A stretch of 64,000 nucleotides of DNA from Phycisphaerae bacterium (GCA_012729015.1 JAAYDY010000032.1:1-64000), one strand, 5' to 3'; shown: positions 9,898 through 18,958, counted from the stretch's first letter. Notes: generated from the sequence alone by a model not told the origin. Numbers and translations: made by a program.

Positions 9898-9937
9898 AAG
9901 CAATCGTAGCCACCATCTGTTTTCGCAGGAGAATTCA

Positions 9938-12865
9938 ATGGCACTGAAGCCTTGGTACAAGATTGTCGAGCCGCGCGAAGACCTACGAGAAGGTCGTCCG
10001 TTGGACGCCTCGGAGTTCGCTGTGCACTTAGACAAGGTGCGCGAAGGCACGGCGCCGGAGGACTACCGTGACCCCAAGAGGTTCATGGACCGCACCTATC
10101 TGACAACGAACCTGCTGGGTCTGGGGGCTGAGGTGCTACGGCGTCTGTCAGGGATCAAGACGGAGACCTCGGCGGTGTTCAACCTCGCCACGCAGTTCGG
10201 CGGCGGCAAGACCCACGCCCTGACGCTGCTCTATCATCTGGCGGCCAACGGCCGCAAGGCGGAGAAGTGGAACGGTGTGGATCGGCTGTTGGCCAAGGCG
10301 GAGGTTGAGCACGTGCCACAGGCGGCGGTGGCGACGTTTGTCGGGACGGAGTTCGACTCGATCACGGGCCGCGGCGGCGACGACGGTACGCCGCACCGCC
10401 GGACGCCGTGGGGCGAGATCGCCTGGCAACTGGGTGGACAAGAAGTCTTCGACGTGATCGCCGAGCACGAGCGGTCGCTGACGGCGCCCGGTGGTGATGT
10501 GATCAGGAAGATGTTGCCCAAGGGGCGGCCCGCGCTGATCCTGATGGACGAACTGCTCAACTACGTGAGCCGCAGCCGCAAGAGCGGGCTGGCAGCCCAG
10601 TTCTACAATTTCGTCCACGACTTGAGCGAGACGGCCCGTGGAGAGGACAACGTTGTACTGGCTGTGTCAATTCCAGCGTCTGAGCTGGAAATGACTGCTG
10701 AGGACCAGGCTGATTATACAAGGTTCAAGAAGCTCCTGGACCGGCTCGGTAAGGCGGTCATCATGTCGGCCGAAGAGGAGACTTCGGAGATTATCCGACG
10801 GCGGCTGTTCGACTGGGGCGGTATGCCGGACGAGGGGCGGCGAGTGGCAGCAGAGTATGCCGAGTGGGTCCTGGAGCACAAGGACATGGTGCCGAAGTGG
10901 TTCTCGGCGGACAATGCCCGGCAGGCCATCGAGGCGACGTACCCGTTCCATCCGACTGTGCTCTCGGTCTTCGACCGAAAGTGGCAGGCCTTGCCCCGGT
11001 TCCAGCAGACCCGTGGCATCCTTCGACTGCTGGCTCTGTGGGTCTCGCGTGCCTACCAGGACGGCTACAAGGGGGCGCACAAGGACCCGTTGATCAGCCT
11101 GGGAACGGCTCCGCTGGAGGACCCGCTATTCCGGACGGCGGTGTTCGAGCAGTTGGGCGAGCAGAAGCTGGAAGCAGCGGTGACGACGGATATTTGCGGC
11201 AAGAAAGGTGCGTTCGCGACGCGGCTCGACGAGGAGGCCGTGGAGACCATCAAGAAGACCCGGCTTCACCGGAAGGTGGCGACGACGATCTTCTTCGAGT
11301 CCAACGGCGGGCAGGCCAAGGAAGGCGAGGCCACGGAGCCCGAGATTCGGCTGGCGGTGGCGGAGCCGGGACTGGACGTGGGCAACATCGAGACCGCCTT
11401 GGACGCCCTACTGGAATCGTGCTACTTCCTGCGAGTGCACAAGAAGAAGTACCGGTTTGGGCTGGCGCCGAACCTGAACAAGCTGCTGGCCGACCGGCGG
11501 GCGAATGTTGACTCGAAGAGAATCGAGGAGCGAGTGCGCGCCGAGATTCTTAAGGTCTTCGAGAAGCAGCCGGGCGTGGAGGTCGTGCCGTTTCCGGAGA
11601 AATCGAACCAGATTGCTGATCGACCGATTATCAGTCTGTGCGTACTGGCACCGGAGTGGGCTGTTGGCGACAAGAAGACCATGTCGATGGTCGAGACCAT
11701 GGTTCGCGAGAGCGGCAGTTCCGGTCGGACGTTCAAGAGTGCCCTCCTGTTTGCGGTGGCGGACGATGATGCCGGACTGCGTGATGAGGCCCGGAAACTC
11801 CTGGCTTGGCAGGACATCAAGGACGAAGAGGAAGACAAGCTGGATGGTGGCCAGCAGACTCAGCTTGCAGAGAATTTGAAGAAGGCCCAACGTGACTTGA
11901 AGGAAAGTGTCTGGCGGACGTACAAGAACGTGGCCCTCCTCGGCAAGGATAACAGCGTCTATACGATAGACCTCGGCCTGGTCCATTCGAGTCAGGCCAC
12001 GGGAGGCATGGTCAGCCTGATTGTGACTCGGCTGGGGCAGGACGGCATCGTCGAAAAGCAGGGCATCAGCCCCAACTTCCTCGTTCGCAACTGGCCGCCG
12101 GCGTTCACCGAGTGGAGCACGAAGAGCGTGCGGGACGCGTTCTTCGCGTCGCCGCAGTTTCCACGCCTGCTTGACGGCGAGGCGGTGAGGGACACCATAG
12201 CCCGCGGCGTGTCCAACAACATCCTGGCCTACTTTGGCAAGGTTGGCGACCAGTACAAGCCATTTGTCTTTGAGAGCAGCCTCTCCGCCGCGGACGTCGA
12301 GGTCTCTGACGACATGTTCATCATGACGGCCGAGGAGGCCAAGAAGCACGTCGAACCGCCCAGATTGACAGCATTGACGATCACCCCCGAGGCCCCGACT
12401 GTGAGGCCCGGGGCACGGCTGGAGTTCCAGGCAAAGGCCCTCGATCAGCACGGGCGACCAATGACCGGGCTCAAGGTCACATGGACGGCCACGGGTGGCA
12501 AGATCGATGCAAAGGGAGGATTCACAGCGGGGTCAGAGGTCGGCGAATACACGGTCGAGGCCTTGTCAGGAGAGGTGGCGGTTCTGACGGCGGTTGTCGT
12601 GACGAAAGAAGAGATCGTCCAGCCGCCTAAGCCGTCGAAACCCACTGAGATCAAAGGACTCTACTGGACTGGCGATGTGCCGCCGCAGAAGTGGATGAAC
12701 TTCTACACTAAGGTGTTGGCAAAGTACGCGACCACGGGGGGGCTCAAACTCACGATTTGCTTCGAGGTATCCCCGGAAAACGGCCTGCTGCCGCAACGAC
12801 TTGAAGAGGCAAGGGCAGCCCTGCATGAACTGGGCCTCAACGATGATGTGCGGTCCTTGCCATAA
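9938..12865 (+). CDS. DUF499 / COG1483 AAA+-like ATPase with C-terminal bacterial Ig-like domain
   Basis: A 975-residue P-loop ATPase of the DUF499 family, the usual partner of DUF1156 methylases. Walker A is TQFGGGKTHAL (Lys91) and Walker B is LILMDELL (Asp204-Glu205). Long helical and winged-helix-like regions follow. Near 808-889 (TPEAPTVRPGARLEFQAKA... to ...EYTVEA) there is a clear bacterial Ig-like (Big_2-type) fold, unusual in a cytoplasmic ATPase, followed by a short terminal domain. ATG 9938 has AGGAGAA just upstream; an earlier in-frame start overlaps the DUF6602 gene. It probably forms an ATP-dependent DNA-handling complex with the helicase. Confidence 0.9.
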   Translation: MALKPWYKIVEPREDLREGRPLDASEFAVHLDKVREGTAPEDYRDPKRFMDRTYLTTNLLGLGAEVLRRLSGIKTETSAVFNLATQFGGGKTHALTLLYHLAANGRKAEKWNGVDRLLAKAEVEHVPQAAVATFVGTEFDSITGRGGDDGTPHRRTPWGEIAWQLGGQEVFDVIAEHERSLTAPGGDVIRKMLPKGRPALILMDELLNYVSRSRKSGLAAQFYNFVHDLSETARGEDNVVLAVSIPASELEMTAEDQADYTRFKKLLDRLGKAVIMSAEEETSEIIRRRLFDWGGMPDEGRRVAAEYAEWVLEHKDMVPKWFSADNARQAIEATYPFHPTVLSVFDRKWQALPRFQQTRGILRLLALWVSRAYQDGYKGAHKDPLISLGTAPLEDPLFRTAVFEQLGEQKLEAAVTTDICGKKGAFATRLDEEAVETIKKTRLHRKVATTIFFESNGGQAKEGEATEPEIRLAVAEPGLDVGNIETALDALLESCYFLRVHKKKYRFGLAPNLNKLLADRRANVDSKRIEERVRAEILKVFEKQPGVEVVPFPEKSNQIADRPIISLCVLAPEWAVGDKKTMSMVETMVRESGSSGRTFKSALLFAVADDDAGLRDEARKLLAWQDIKDEEEDKLDGGQQTQLAENLKKAQRDLKESVWRTYKNVALLGKDNSVYTIDLGLVHSSQATGGMVSLIVTRLGQDGIVEKQGISPNFLVRNWPPAFTEWSTKSVRDAFFASPQFPRLLDGEAVRDTIARGVSNNILAYFGKVGDQYKPFVFESSLSAADVEVSDDMFIMTAEEAKKHVEPPRLTALTITPEAPTVRPGARLEFQAKALDQHGRPMTGLKVTWTATGGKIDAKGGFTAGSEVGEYTVEALSGEVAVLTAVVVTKEEIVQPPKPSKPTEIKGLYWTGDVPPQKWMNFYTKVLAKYATTGGLKLTICFEVSPENGLLPQRLEEARAALHELGLNDDVRSLP

Positions 12866-12866
12866 C

Positions 12867-12939
12867 GCGGATCGTGTGAACCAGGGGGATGGGTTCATGA
12901 CATGAGGAGGCTTTGCACCTGTTGTCGGTCACGATCCGC
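12867..12939. repeat. nested inverted repeat after defence operon
   Basis: GCGGATCGTG at 12867 pairs with CACGATCCGC ending at 12939, and a second stem (TGAACC with GGTTCA) sits inside the loop. It starts 1 base after the stop of the DUF499 gene. There is no T-run, so it is not a classical intrinsic terminator; it may be a processing/terminator structure or a small structured RNA. The rest of the 210-base gap to the next gene shows nothing else. Confidence 0.45.
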
Positions 12940-13074
12940 CCCGTATGGTTCTACAGGCACCACGTGATGAGTAGGTCAGAACACTGTCAATCCGCTCGAT
13001 GAGGCTGTCGAAAGCTGATTGACACATATGGCAGCGGCTGAACGGTCGGATGGGCGCAGCCACAGGAGACCTCG

Positions 13075-14565
13075 ATGACCATGCACTGCGTGAGTTTCCA
13101 GAGATGCGTCGCCGTGGTTACTGTTGTCATGGCCACCCTGGTGGTCGTCGTCTCACTGGGGAGTGCCGGCGGGGCGGACGATGTCGCGTCGGCCGCTGCA
13201 CGCGAGCGTCCATCCGCTGAGATCGTTTTGCTGTTCACCTCTGACACTGGTGGGGCGCTGTCCGGTTGTGGGTGTGCGGGCGGCCCAGCGGGTGGGCTGA
13301 CACGGCTGTCGGCTGCTGTAGCGGCTTGGCGGCGGGGGGGACGGCCCTCGGTGCTGGTGCATGCCGGCAACCTGCTGGCTAGGCAGAACGAGAACGACGG
13401 AAGCACAGACAGAGACGTGCTGAGAGCGGTCCGTCTGTTCGGCTTCGACGCCGTGAATCTGGGGCCATACGAACTGCGTCGGCCGGCGAGCAGGGTCGCT
13501 GCCTGGAACTCTGCGGGAGACCTTCCCGCTGCCTCCGCCGACGTCCGGCCGGCACGGACGGGAGGAACGGGCAGCGCGGACGAGGCAGCGTTGTTCTGGC
13601 CTGCCGTGGTGACAGTGCAACGCGGCGGTGTGCGGGTGGCGATTGTCGGCCTGAGCGGTGGTCGGCCGCCGGACGGCGGAGGCTACACGATTGGGAATAT
13701 GGCAGAGGCAGCGCGAGCGGCCGTAGCTCGAGTGCGGGAGTCGGCCCATCTGGTGGTGGTCTTGTACGGCAGCGACTGGCACCAGGCCTCCGAACTGGCA
13801 GCCAACGTTCCAGGGCTGGATGTGATTGTCTGTGGCGGAAGCGGCAAGTTGCTCCTGGAACCGAAAAGGGTCGAACGGACCCTGATCGTTCAGGCCGGTC
13901 CCAACGGAGACCGTTTAGGAGTCCTGATCCTTCGCCGTGCGGACGATGGGAGCCTCTGGGCCGCGGAACAGCGACTCCTCACACTCACTGACCGTGTGCC
14001 CGACGATCCACGGATCACTGAAATCGTGTTCGAACGCGAAGGGGCCTCCGGTTCTGAAGGCCAGATGAGAGGCAGGCAAGGCAAGCGAGAAGGAGAGCAC
14101 AGGACTGACTCCCTCCTGAGGGCGTCATCGTCGCAATGCGGGGCTTGTCACGAGGGCCAGTTCAAGAACTGGTCTGAGAGTCCTCACGGCAGATCCCTTG
14201 AGTCCTTGGCGGCCCTGGAACCCGCAAACCGCGAACCGTGCTACTTCTGCCATGCAGCGGACCCAGCAGATCGTCTCAAAGGGCTTATCGGGGAGCTGCA
14301 GCCGCCGCAGCCGACACCCGTCGGCTGCCAAGATTGCCATGCAGTCGACATCTCCCACGGACAGCGCAGGAAGAAACCGCCCGCAGCCCGGCCGACCAAG
14401 GAGGTGTGCCTCAGTTGTCACACTTATGTCGACAGCCCAGGGTTCGATTTCGCAGCGTACCGTCGACGCATTGCGCACCCCAGTGCCATGCCTGCCGGGA
14501 CCAAAGGAGAAGCAACTCCACCGGTCACGGTGCCGGTTGGCCCAGGGACTCGGCCGTCTCGTTGA
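13075..14565 (+). CDS. secreted multihaem c-type cytochrome with N-terminal metallophosphatase-like fold
   Basis: A 496-residue exported protein. Residues 1-35 form a signal peptide or membrane anchor. Residues ~45-310 have the 5'-nucleotidase (UshA)-like fold with the variant 'SGCGC..GPAGGLTRL' start; the usual Asp-x-His metal ligand is replaced, so phosphatase activity is doubtful. The C-terminal 140 residues carry four haem-binding CxxCH motifs (CGACH, CYFCH, CQDCH, CLSCH), as in cytochrome c554-type proteins. It probably transfers electrons in the periplasm. The start follows a CAGGAGACC ribosome-binding site. Its 3' end overlaps the convergent TPR lipoprotein gene by 41 bases. Confidence 0.8.
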   Translation: MTMHCVSFQRCVAVVTVVMATLVVVVSLGSAGGADDVASAAARERPSAEIVLLFTSDTGGALSGCGCAGGPAGGLTRLSAAVAAWRRGGRPSVLVHAGNLLARQNENDGSTDRDVLRAVRLFGFDAVNLGPYELRRPASRVAAWNSAGDLPAASADVRPARTGGTGSADEAALFWPAVVTVQRGGVRVAIVGLSGGRPPDGGGYTIGNMAEAARAAVARVRESAHLVVVLYGSDWHQASELAANVPGLDVIVCGGSGKLLLEPKRVERTLIVQAGPNGDRLGVLILRRADDGSLWAAEQRLLTLTDRVPDDPRITEIVFEREGASGSEGQMRGRQGKREGEHRTDSLLRASSSQCGACHEGQFKNWSESPHGRSLESLAALEPANREPCYFCHAADPADRLKGLIGELQPPQPTPVGCQDCHAVDISHGQRRKKPPAARPTKEVCLSCHTYVDSPGFDFAAYRRRIAHPSAMPAGTKGEATPPVTVPVGPGTRPSR

Positions 14566-15118
14566 GCCAAGCCACCCACACAGGGTCGTGAACGGTCTGC
14601 CTGAGCTTCGTCACTAGGGAGCGCATGGCCTCGTCGCTGCGGCCCAGCCGGTGCCAAACCCGGGCGAGGGCCTTCTCGATCTCGGTATTCCCTGAATCGA
14701 GTCGACGGGCCGCTTCCAGTTCCTCGGCCGCTGCCTCGTAGCGGCCGGACTGCTCGAAGACGAGGGCCAGGTTGTGGTGCGGTGCCGCTCTCTGGGAATC
14801 CAGCGAGACGGCCAGTTCCAGTTCGACCGCAGCCCGGTACAAGTCGCCGCGATCCAAGTAGAGGGCTCCCAGGTTGTTGCGCGCTGCGATGCAGGCAGGA
14901 TCGACGCGAATTGCCTTCAGCAGGAGTCTCTCCGCCTTCTCGTCGTCGGTGTGACGCAGTGTTGCCGCCTGCCCGGTCAGTGTTTCTGCCTCCTGCCGGG
15001 CCAAGCGGACGCGCTCGATGGGTGAAAGTGGTTTCGACCGGCAGCCGCCGGCGACCACCAAGGCTGCCAGCAGTCCCAGACATAGCGGCACGGCACAACG
15101 TCGAAAGTCTTTGGTCAC
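14525..15118 (-). CDS. TPR-repeat lipoprotein at end of type II secretion operon
   Basis: A 197-residue lipoprotein: the signal peptide ends in a lipobox (VVAGGC), followed by about three tetratricopeptide repeats (for example AARNNLGALYLDRGDLYRAAVELELAV and the next two ~34-residue units). I chose GTG 15118, which overlaps the stop of the GspM-like gene as GTGA, over a longer upstream frame that would hide the signal peptide. It is the last gene of the secretion operon and may be a pilotin-like or assembly lipoprotein, inferred from TPR content and position. Confidence 0.75.
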   Translation of the reverse strand: MTKDFRRCAVPLCLGLLAALVVAGGCRSKPLSPIERVRLARQEAETLTGQAATLRHTDDEKAERLLLKAIRVDPACIAARNNLGALYLDRGDLYRAAVELELAVSLDSQRAAPHHNLALVFEQSGRYEAAAEELEAARRLDSGNTEIEKALARVWHRLGRSDEAMRSLVTKLRQTVHDPVWVAWLNETAESLGQPAP

Positions 15119-15642
15119 GGTGTGTGATTTCCTTTCCGGCCCGGCGTATAGAGGATGGCCACCAGAGCGCACTGGACATTCCATGTGTCGTTCGAGGCGG
15201 CAAGGAGCCGCAATTCGCTGACAGTCCACTGGGAGTGTCGCCGTTGGATGTCGGCTAACAGGCTGACTGTTTGACGCATTGTGACGCCGCCAAGGCTGAG
15301 ACGGGTCTCCAGCGTTGAGAACTCGCTTCCACTAATGGGTTTGGGCGGCAGTGTCTCGATGCGCTGGACGGACTCCTTCGGAATCTGAACCTCCTTGGCC
15401 GCGTCGGCGATCATGGCCGCCGGGTTCAGGTCCTCGGCAGCCTCGTAAGCTGTTGCCGGGACTTGGCGCAGTCGAACGATGGATTGGGCTAAGGGAACGG
15501 CCCTCCTGAGCCCTTCCTCCGTGGCGGCATGTTGGTACCGGGCGACGGCCACGTGATGGGCGGTCACGCCCAGCAAGACCAAGGCCAGAACGACGACGGA
15601 CAGGGACGCAGTGAGAGGATGACGCAATGTCCGCAGGGTCAC
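15115..15642 (-). CDS. gspM: type II secretion protein GspM-like (PilO-type)
   Basis: A 175-residue bitopic inner-membrane protein: one transmembrane helix near residues 8-28 (LTASLSVVVLALVLLGVTA), then a coiled segment and a ferredoxin-like periplasmic domain, the GspM/PilO architecture. Sequence similarity is weak, so the call relies on topology and its place directly after the GspL-like gene. The GTG start overlaps the gspL stop (GTGA) and its own stop overlaps the TPR lipoprotein start. GspM normally pairs with GspL in the inner-membrane platform. Confidence 0.7.
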   Translation of the reverse strand: MTLRTLRHPLTASLSVVVLALVLLGVTAHHVAVARYQHAATEEGLRRAVPLAQSIVRLRQVPATAYEAAEDLNPAAMIADAAKEVQIPKESVQRIETLPPKPISGSEFSTLETRLSLGGVTMRQTVSLLADIQRRHSQWTVSELRLLAASNDTWNVQCALVAILYTPGRKGNHTP

Positions 15643-16973
15643 CGGGAGGTCTCCTTGGCTGAGGCCGCCTCGCGATACACCGCTTGGATGACGAACGCTG
15701 TGCGGTGAGGCGTCAAGACCTCGCTTCGCGGCAGGGGACACGACAAGTGCTTTGACTGGTCGATGGATCTTGAAAGTGCCTCGGCGGCCAGATGGTCTTC
15801 TGTCTCACCGTGAAGGGTCACGCCCTGTTGGTCCACGGCGATCTGACCCACGTCGACGCGGACGTTGGCCGGTACGGCGGCGACGATTTCCCTGAGCCGG
15901 TCGAGTGCAGGGACATGTTGCTTGGGCTGTCCTTTGGCCAACGCGATGGTCTCGAGACGGCGATGCTCGCTGGCCAAGTGCCTCGACACGTCAGATGGCA
16001 CGTCCTGCTGCGGATACAGTTCATGCCACAACAGGGCCTGGGCCGCCCTCAATTGCTCGGTATTCTCAGCTAAGTGTAGGCCTTCCCGCAAGTTGCCTAT
16101 GGACCAGAGGATGAGTCCGACGGCAACCAGTGCCCCCAAGATTGTTCCGTGGACCGTTACGACCCGGACCGTGCGGCCGGACCGAAAGAGTCCGCTCCGG
16201 AAATCTGCCATGGTGTTGCCGTGGGACACGGCCGTCTCCACTGCTTCCAGGAGGTTCATGCTTTGCTGGCGGTATTCCACGTGCGGCAGGGCCACTAGGG
16301 CCTCAGTTGTCTGTGGGCACCGTTCGGTGTCCGCCAGAACGACCGGCGGGGCCGACCCGCCCAGGGTCAGGAACACCTGCCGCAAGACGATCTCCAGATC
16401 GCCACCGTCCTTGGCCCACGCCCAGATGACTCGAGTCTGCGGACGGCGTCCCACGACCATGCATCCCCTGCCAGCGGGCGCAATCGCCAGCATAGCCTCT
16501 CCATCGGCGACCGTGTCGAGCCAGGCGAGCCAGACGGCCGTCTCCGGCAGGAGACGCTCGCACTCCAGGTGGCGTATGGTCAGAGCCGCCAGAAGATCCT
16601 CCATCCAGACGCGGCCAATGCCGAAAGCGACCACGGTGGTTGAGGCATTGTCGCCAATCGACATCCACGCCACATGCGCTTCTTCCAGCGGAGTGGCCAT
16701 GTACGGCTCGAAAGCCAGGTCAACCGCTCCCGAACGATGGCGACCGGCGACCTGTGGCAATTCAAGGCAACGCGAGACAACGAGGTCGTCCGCGACGACA
16801 AGCAACACACGGTCGCTGGATCCCCGCGGCGGCAGTAGCGAGGCGACGGCCTCGGCCGCGCCGGCACCCGTGCCATCATGCATGGCAGATGTTCCGATGT
16901 CGTCGCCTGCCGCACTGAGGCGGACGACCTCATTGGAAGCTAAGCGGAGAACATGTGGGGCAAGGCTGCTCAT
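15639..16973 (-). CDS. gspL: type II secretion protein GspL-like (PilM/PilN-type fusion)
   Basis: A 444-residue protein with an N-terminal actin-like cytoplasmic domain (1-260), a short basic stretch (NTMADFRSGLFR), a transmembrane helix near 280-300 and a periplasmic ferredoxin-like domain. This matches GspL, which recruits the GspE ATPase to the inner-membrane platform. The start overlaps the GspC-like stop by 4 bases (ATGA). The sequence is divergent, as is common in Planctomycetota secretion systems. Order and topology make the assignment reasonably firm. Confidence 0.8.
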   Translation of the reverse strand: MSSLAPHVLRLASNEVVRLSAAGDDIGTSAMHDGTGAGAAEAVASLLPPRGSSDRVLLVVADDLVVSRCLELPQVAGRHRSGAVDLAFEPYMATPLEEAHVAWMSIGDNASTTVVAFGIGRVWMEDLLAALTIRHLECERLLPETAVWLAWLDTVADGEAMLAIAPAGRGCMVVGRRPQTRVIWAWAKDGGDLEIVLRQVFLTLGGSAPPVVLADTERCPQTTEALVALPHVEYRQQSMNLLEAVETAVSHGNTMADFRSGLFRSGRTVRVVTVHGTILGALVAVGLILWSIGNLREGLHLAENTEQLRAAQALLWHELYPQQDVPSDVSRHLASEHRRLETIALAKGQPKQHVPALDRLREIVAAVPANVRVDVGQIAVDQQGVTLHGETEDHLAAEALSRSIDQSKHLSCPLPRSEVLTPHRTAFVIQAVYREAASAKETSR

Positions 16974-17494
16974 GGCTGTTCTCGTTTCAGTTCGAATTCC
17001 TCTCCCTCGACGTCTACGATCGCGTTGAGTTCGCCGATTCGCTTCACTGTCACGCCGAAAGCCGACTCGCCGACACCGACGATCCGCTTCTCGCCGCTGG
17101 CGCCGACGATCACCGCCAAGTTGTTGGGCGGCTCGATGATGGTGCCGACCAACTTCAACTCAGGGCGTTTTTTCGCTGGCGTTGGAGTTGCCGTCTTCGG
17201 CGGCTTGTAAGCCTCCCTAAGATTGCGTTTCCAGATCGCGTCGTAATCGCTTGTGGACCTGTGGCTGCGATCTGTGACGGGGATGGCCGCCGTCGATGTC
17301 TCTCCAACGAGCACTGCCGTAACTGGCGGCGCGGTTTCGGATTTGCCGTCGGCCGCGACAGTCAACCGCCAGACGGCAGCAAGAAGCAGAAAGAAGGCTA
17401 GGGCATAGGCCGGAGACGCTGCCAAGGCCAGCCGTCTATTCGACCACCTGCGAACGTCCCAGCGGAACCATGAAGGCCAGGCGAACATGTTCAT
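16970..17494 (-). CDS. gspC: type II secretion protein GspC-like
   Basis: A 174-residue bitopic protein: transmembrane helix near 25-45, linker, then a small beta domain ('ELKLVGTIIEPPNNLAVI...GVGESAFGVTVKRIGELNAIVDVEG') matching the HR domain of GspC/PilP that contacts the secretin. No PDZ domain is present. I chose ATG 17494 because GGAGG lies 9 bases upstream; the longer frame lacks a site. It overlaps the end of gspK by 59 bases. Its place after gspK rather than before gspD differs from the proteobacterial order. Confidence 0.75.
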   Translation of the reverse strand: MNMFAWPSWFRWDVRRWSNRRLALAASPAYALAFFLLLAAVWRLTVAADGKSETAPPVTAVLVGETSTAAIPVTDRSHRSTSDYDAIWKRNLREAYKPPKTATPTPAKKRPELKLVGTIIEPPNNLAVIVGASGEKRIVGVGESAFGVTVKRIGELNAIVDVEGEEFELKREQP

Positions 17495-18353
17495 TTTGCC
17501 TCCGAAAAAGAGTCCTGTAGTAACGGACCCTCTCGTCTTGTCGCACGGCAATGACGGCACTGGCGGCGAGACTCTCGAAACCCATCAGCGAGGCCATGGC
17601 TGGGGGAGCGTCTTGCATCTGGCTGACTCGCCGCCGCAAATCGTCCAGGGACTCGAAGGGGTGCACGCGACGTTGTCGCAGGAGAGTCGCCACAAGTGTC
17701 TCTTGGTCGAACGCCCTGCCCAGGAGCCGCAGGCCATCTTCGGAGGCCGTGTTCACATTGAACGGTCCCGTGACGTCGCCGGTCAGCAGGCCACCCAGGG
17801 TCGGCCGCTTGGCTGCAGGAGAGTCGGGCGAGGTCCAGAGGCCTGTACTAAGCGCGGGACTGCCGCGCGTCTGCAGATAGGCTTCGAGGCTGGTCGGCGG
17901 CAGGATGTGTTGGTTCCTCTCTTCCCAGTGCATCGGCGGCAGAAGACTGGCACTGTCCAGACCGGGAGGCAGGCCGGCCATCTCGCTGCAGGCGTCCACC
18001 ACCGCCAGCCGGGTGGCCACGGGGTTGCCGCTACGGACCATTGCTGCCAGATGGCTGGGATTCAACTTGGCGCTTTCGTCTTCCAGCCGGAAACTCACCA
18101 CCCGGTCGGCGATCACAAAGTGTCTCGGTCGGTCATCGATTTCCGCCGTGGCTCCTGCCTTCCGGGGACAGAGGATCGCGCGGCCCCATTCGGCAGCCGC
18201 CAAGGCCGCCAAGCGGTCCTGTTCGGCAGCGATGCGGGTGCGGCTTGTCGAGGCGAGCATCTGGGCGGCAAACGCTACCTCGGCCAGGACGACGGCCAGC
18301 AGCGAGAGCAGAGCCAGCACCACGACCAGGGCGATGCCGCGGCATGTCCTCAC
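17436..18353 (-). CDS. gspK: type II secretion minor pseudopilin GspK
   Basis: A 305-residue minor pseudopilin. It has a hydrophobic N-terminal helix after a short leader (GIALVVVLALLSLLAVV), a SAM-like insertion and the GspK hallmark 'PFNVNTAS' with a helix-hairpin-helix-like segment (LLRQRRVHPFESLDDLRRRV). GspK caps the pseudopilus tip together with GspI and GspJ. The start overlaps the gspJ stop by 4 bases, so the two are coupled. Confidence 0.87.
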   Translation of the reverse strand: MRTCRGIALVVVLALLSLLAVVLAEVAFAAQMLASTSRTRIAAEQDRLAALAAAEWGRAILCPRKAGATAEIDDRPRHFVIADRVVSFRLEDESAKLNPSHLAAMVRSGNPVATRLAVVDACSEMAGLPPGLDSASLLPPMHWEERNQHILPPTSLEAYLQTRGSPALSTGLWTSPDSPAAKRPTLGGLLTGDVTGPFNVNTASEDGLRLLGRAFDQETLVATLLRQRRVHPFESLDDLRRRVSQMQDAPPAMASLMGFESLAASAVIAVRQDERVRYYRTLFRRQNEHVRLAFMVPLGRSQVVE

Positions 18354-18958
18354 GGTCCGTGCCCTCCAACCAAGAAGGTACGGCAGCCCAGAACTCCGCG
18401 GTTGTCCGGATGCAGGACGACCAACCTAAGGGCCGCCGGCGCATCATTCAGAATCGTCGGTGCCGCCAGTGGCGTCCAGACGCCACTCCTGAGAGTCTCT
18501 GCCTGGACCAGGCCGACCGCTGTGCAAACAGCCCGTCCGGGCAGGATGCGGCCTTCGGTGTAGGCCAAGCGGCTGACGCTCTGTGGGGCTGTGTGGTCGG
18601 GTGCCGCAGAGAACTCATAGCGGACCCGCACCCGTCCCAACTCCGCCGGTTCGCTGTAGCTCATCAGGCTGCATGCCGCAGGAAACTCCAAGGCTCGCAG
18701 GCCCTGGTCATCGACCTCGAAGAGCCACGATGTGTCGGCTGGCATTCCTTGCGGGGACGAGCCATGCATGGCTCCGTCAAGGTCCACGCCGATCAGATCC
18801 AGCAAGGCCCGTGCCTGCCTGCCTTCCCGTTCCGCGCGGCGCACCGCCGTGTGAGCGTCCAGCGTGCTTGACAGCGCGGCGCACGTCAGAACCATGACTA
18901 GGCTTGTAAGCATAACGGCCACCAAGATCTCGATGAGCGTGAAGCCTCGTGCGGTCAT
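18350..18958 (-). CDS. gspJ: type II secretion minor pseudopilin GspJ
   Basis: A 202-residue pseudopilin: leader MTARG followed by FTLIEILVAVMLTSLV, with Glu at +5 of the mature form as prepilin peptidase needs. A beta-rich C-terminal domain follows. I chose ATG 18958, which overlaps the gspI stop (ATGA) and places the prepilin cleavage site correctly; a longer in-frame extension would bury it. It forms the tip complex with GspI and GspK. Confidence 0.87.
   Translation of the reverse strand: MTARGFTLIEILVAVMLTSLVMVLTCAALSSTLDAHTAVRRAEREGRQARALLDLIGVDLDGAMHGSSPQGMPADTSWLFEVDDQGLRALEFPAACSLMSYSEPAELGRVRVRYEFSAAPDHTAPQSVSRLAYTEGRILPGRAVCTAVGLVQAETLRSGVWTPLAAPTILNDAPAALRLVVLHPDNRGVLGCRTFLVGGHGP

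Noticed and set aside
13201..13900. Active 5'-nucleotidase in the cytochrome protein
   Set aside because: The usual metal-binding Asp-x-His is replaced by Asp-Thr-Gly, so only the fold, not the activity, is supported.
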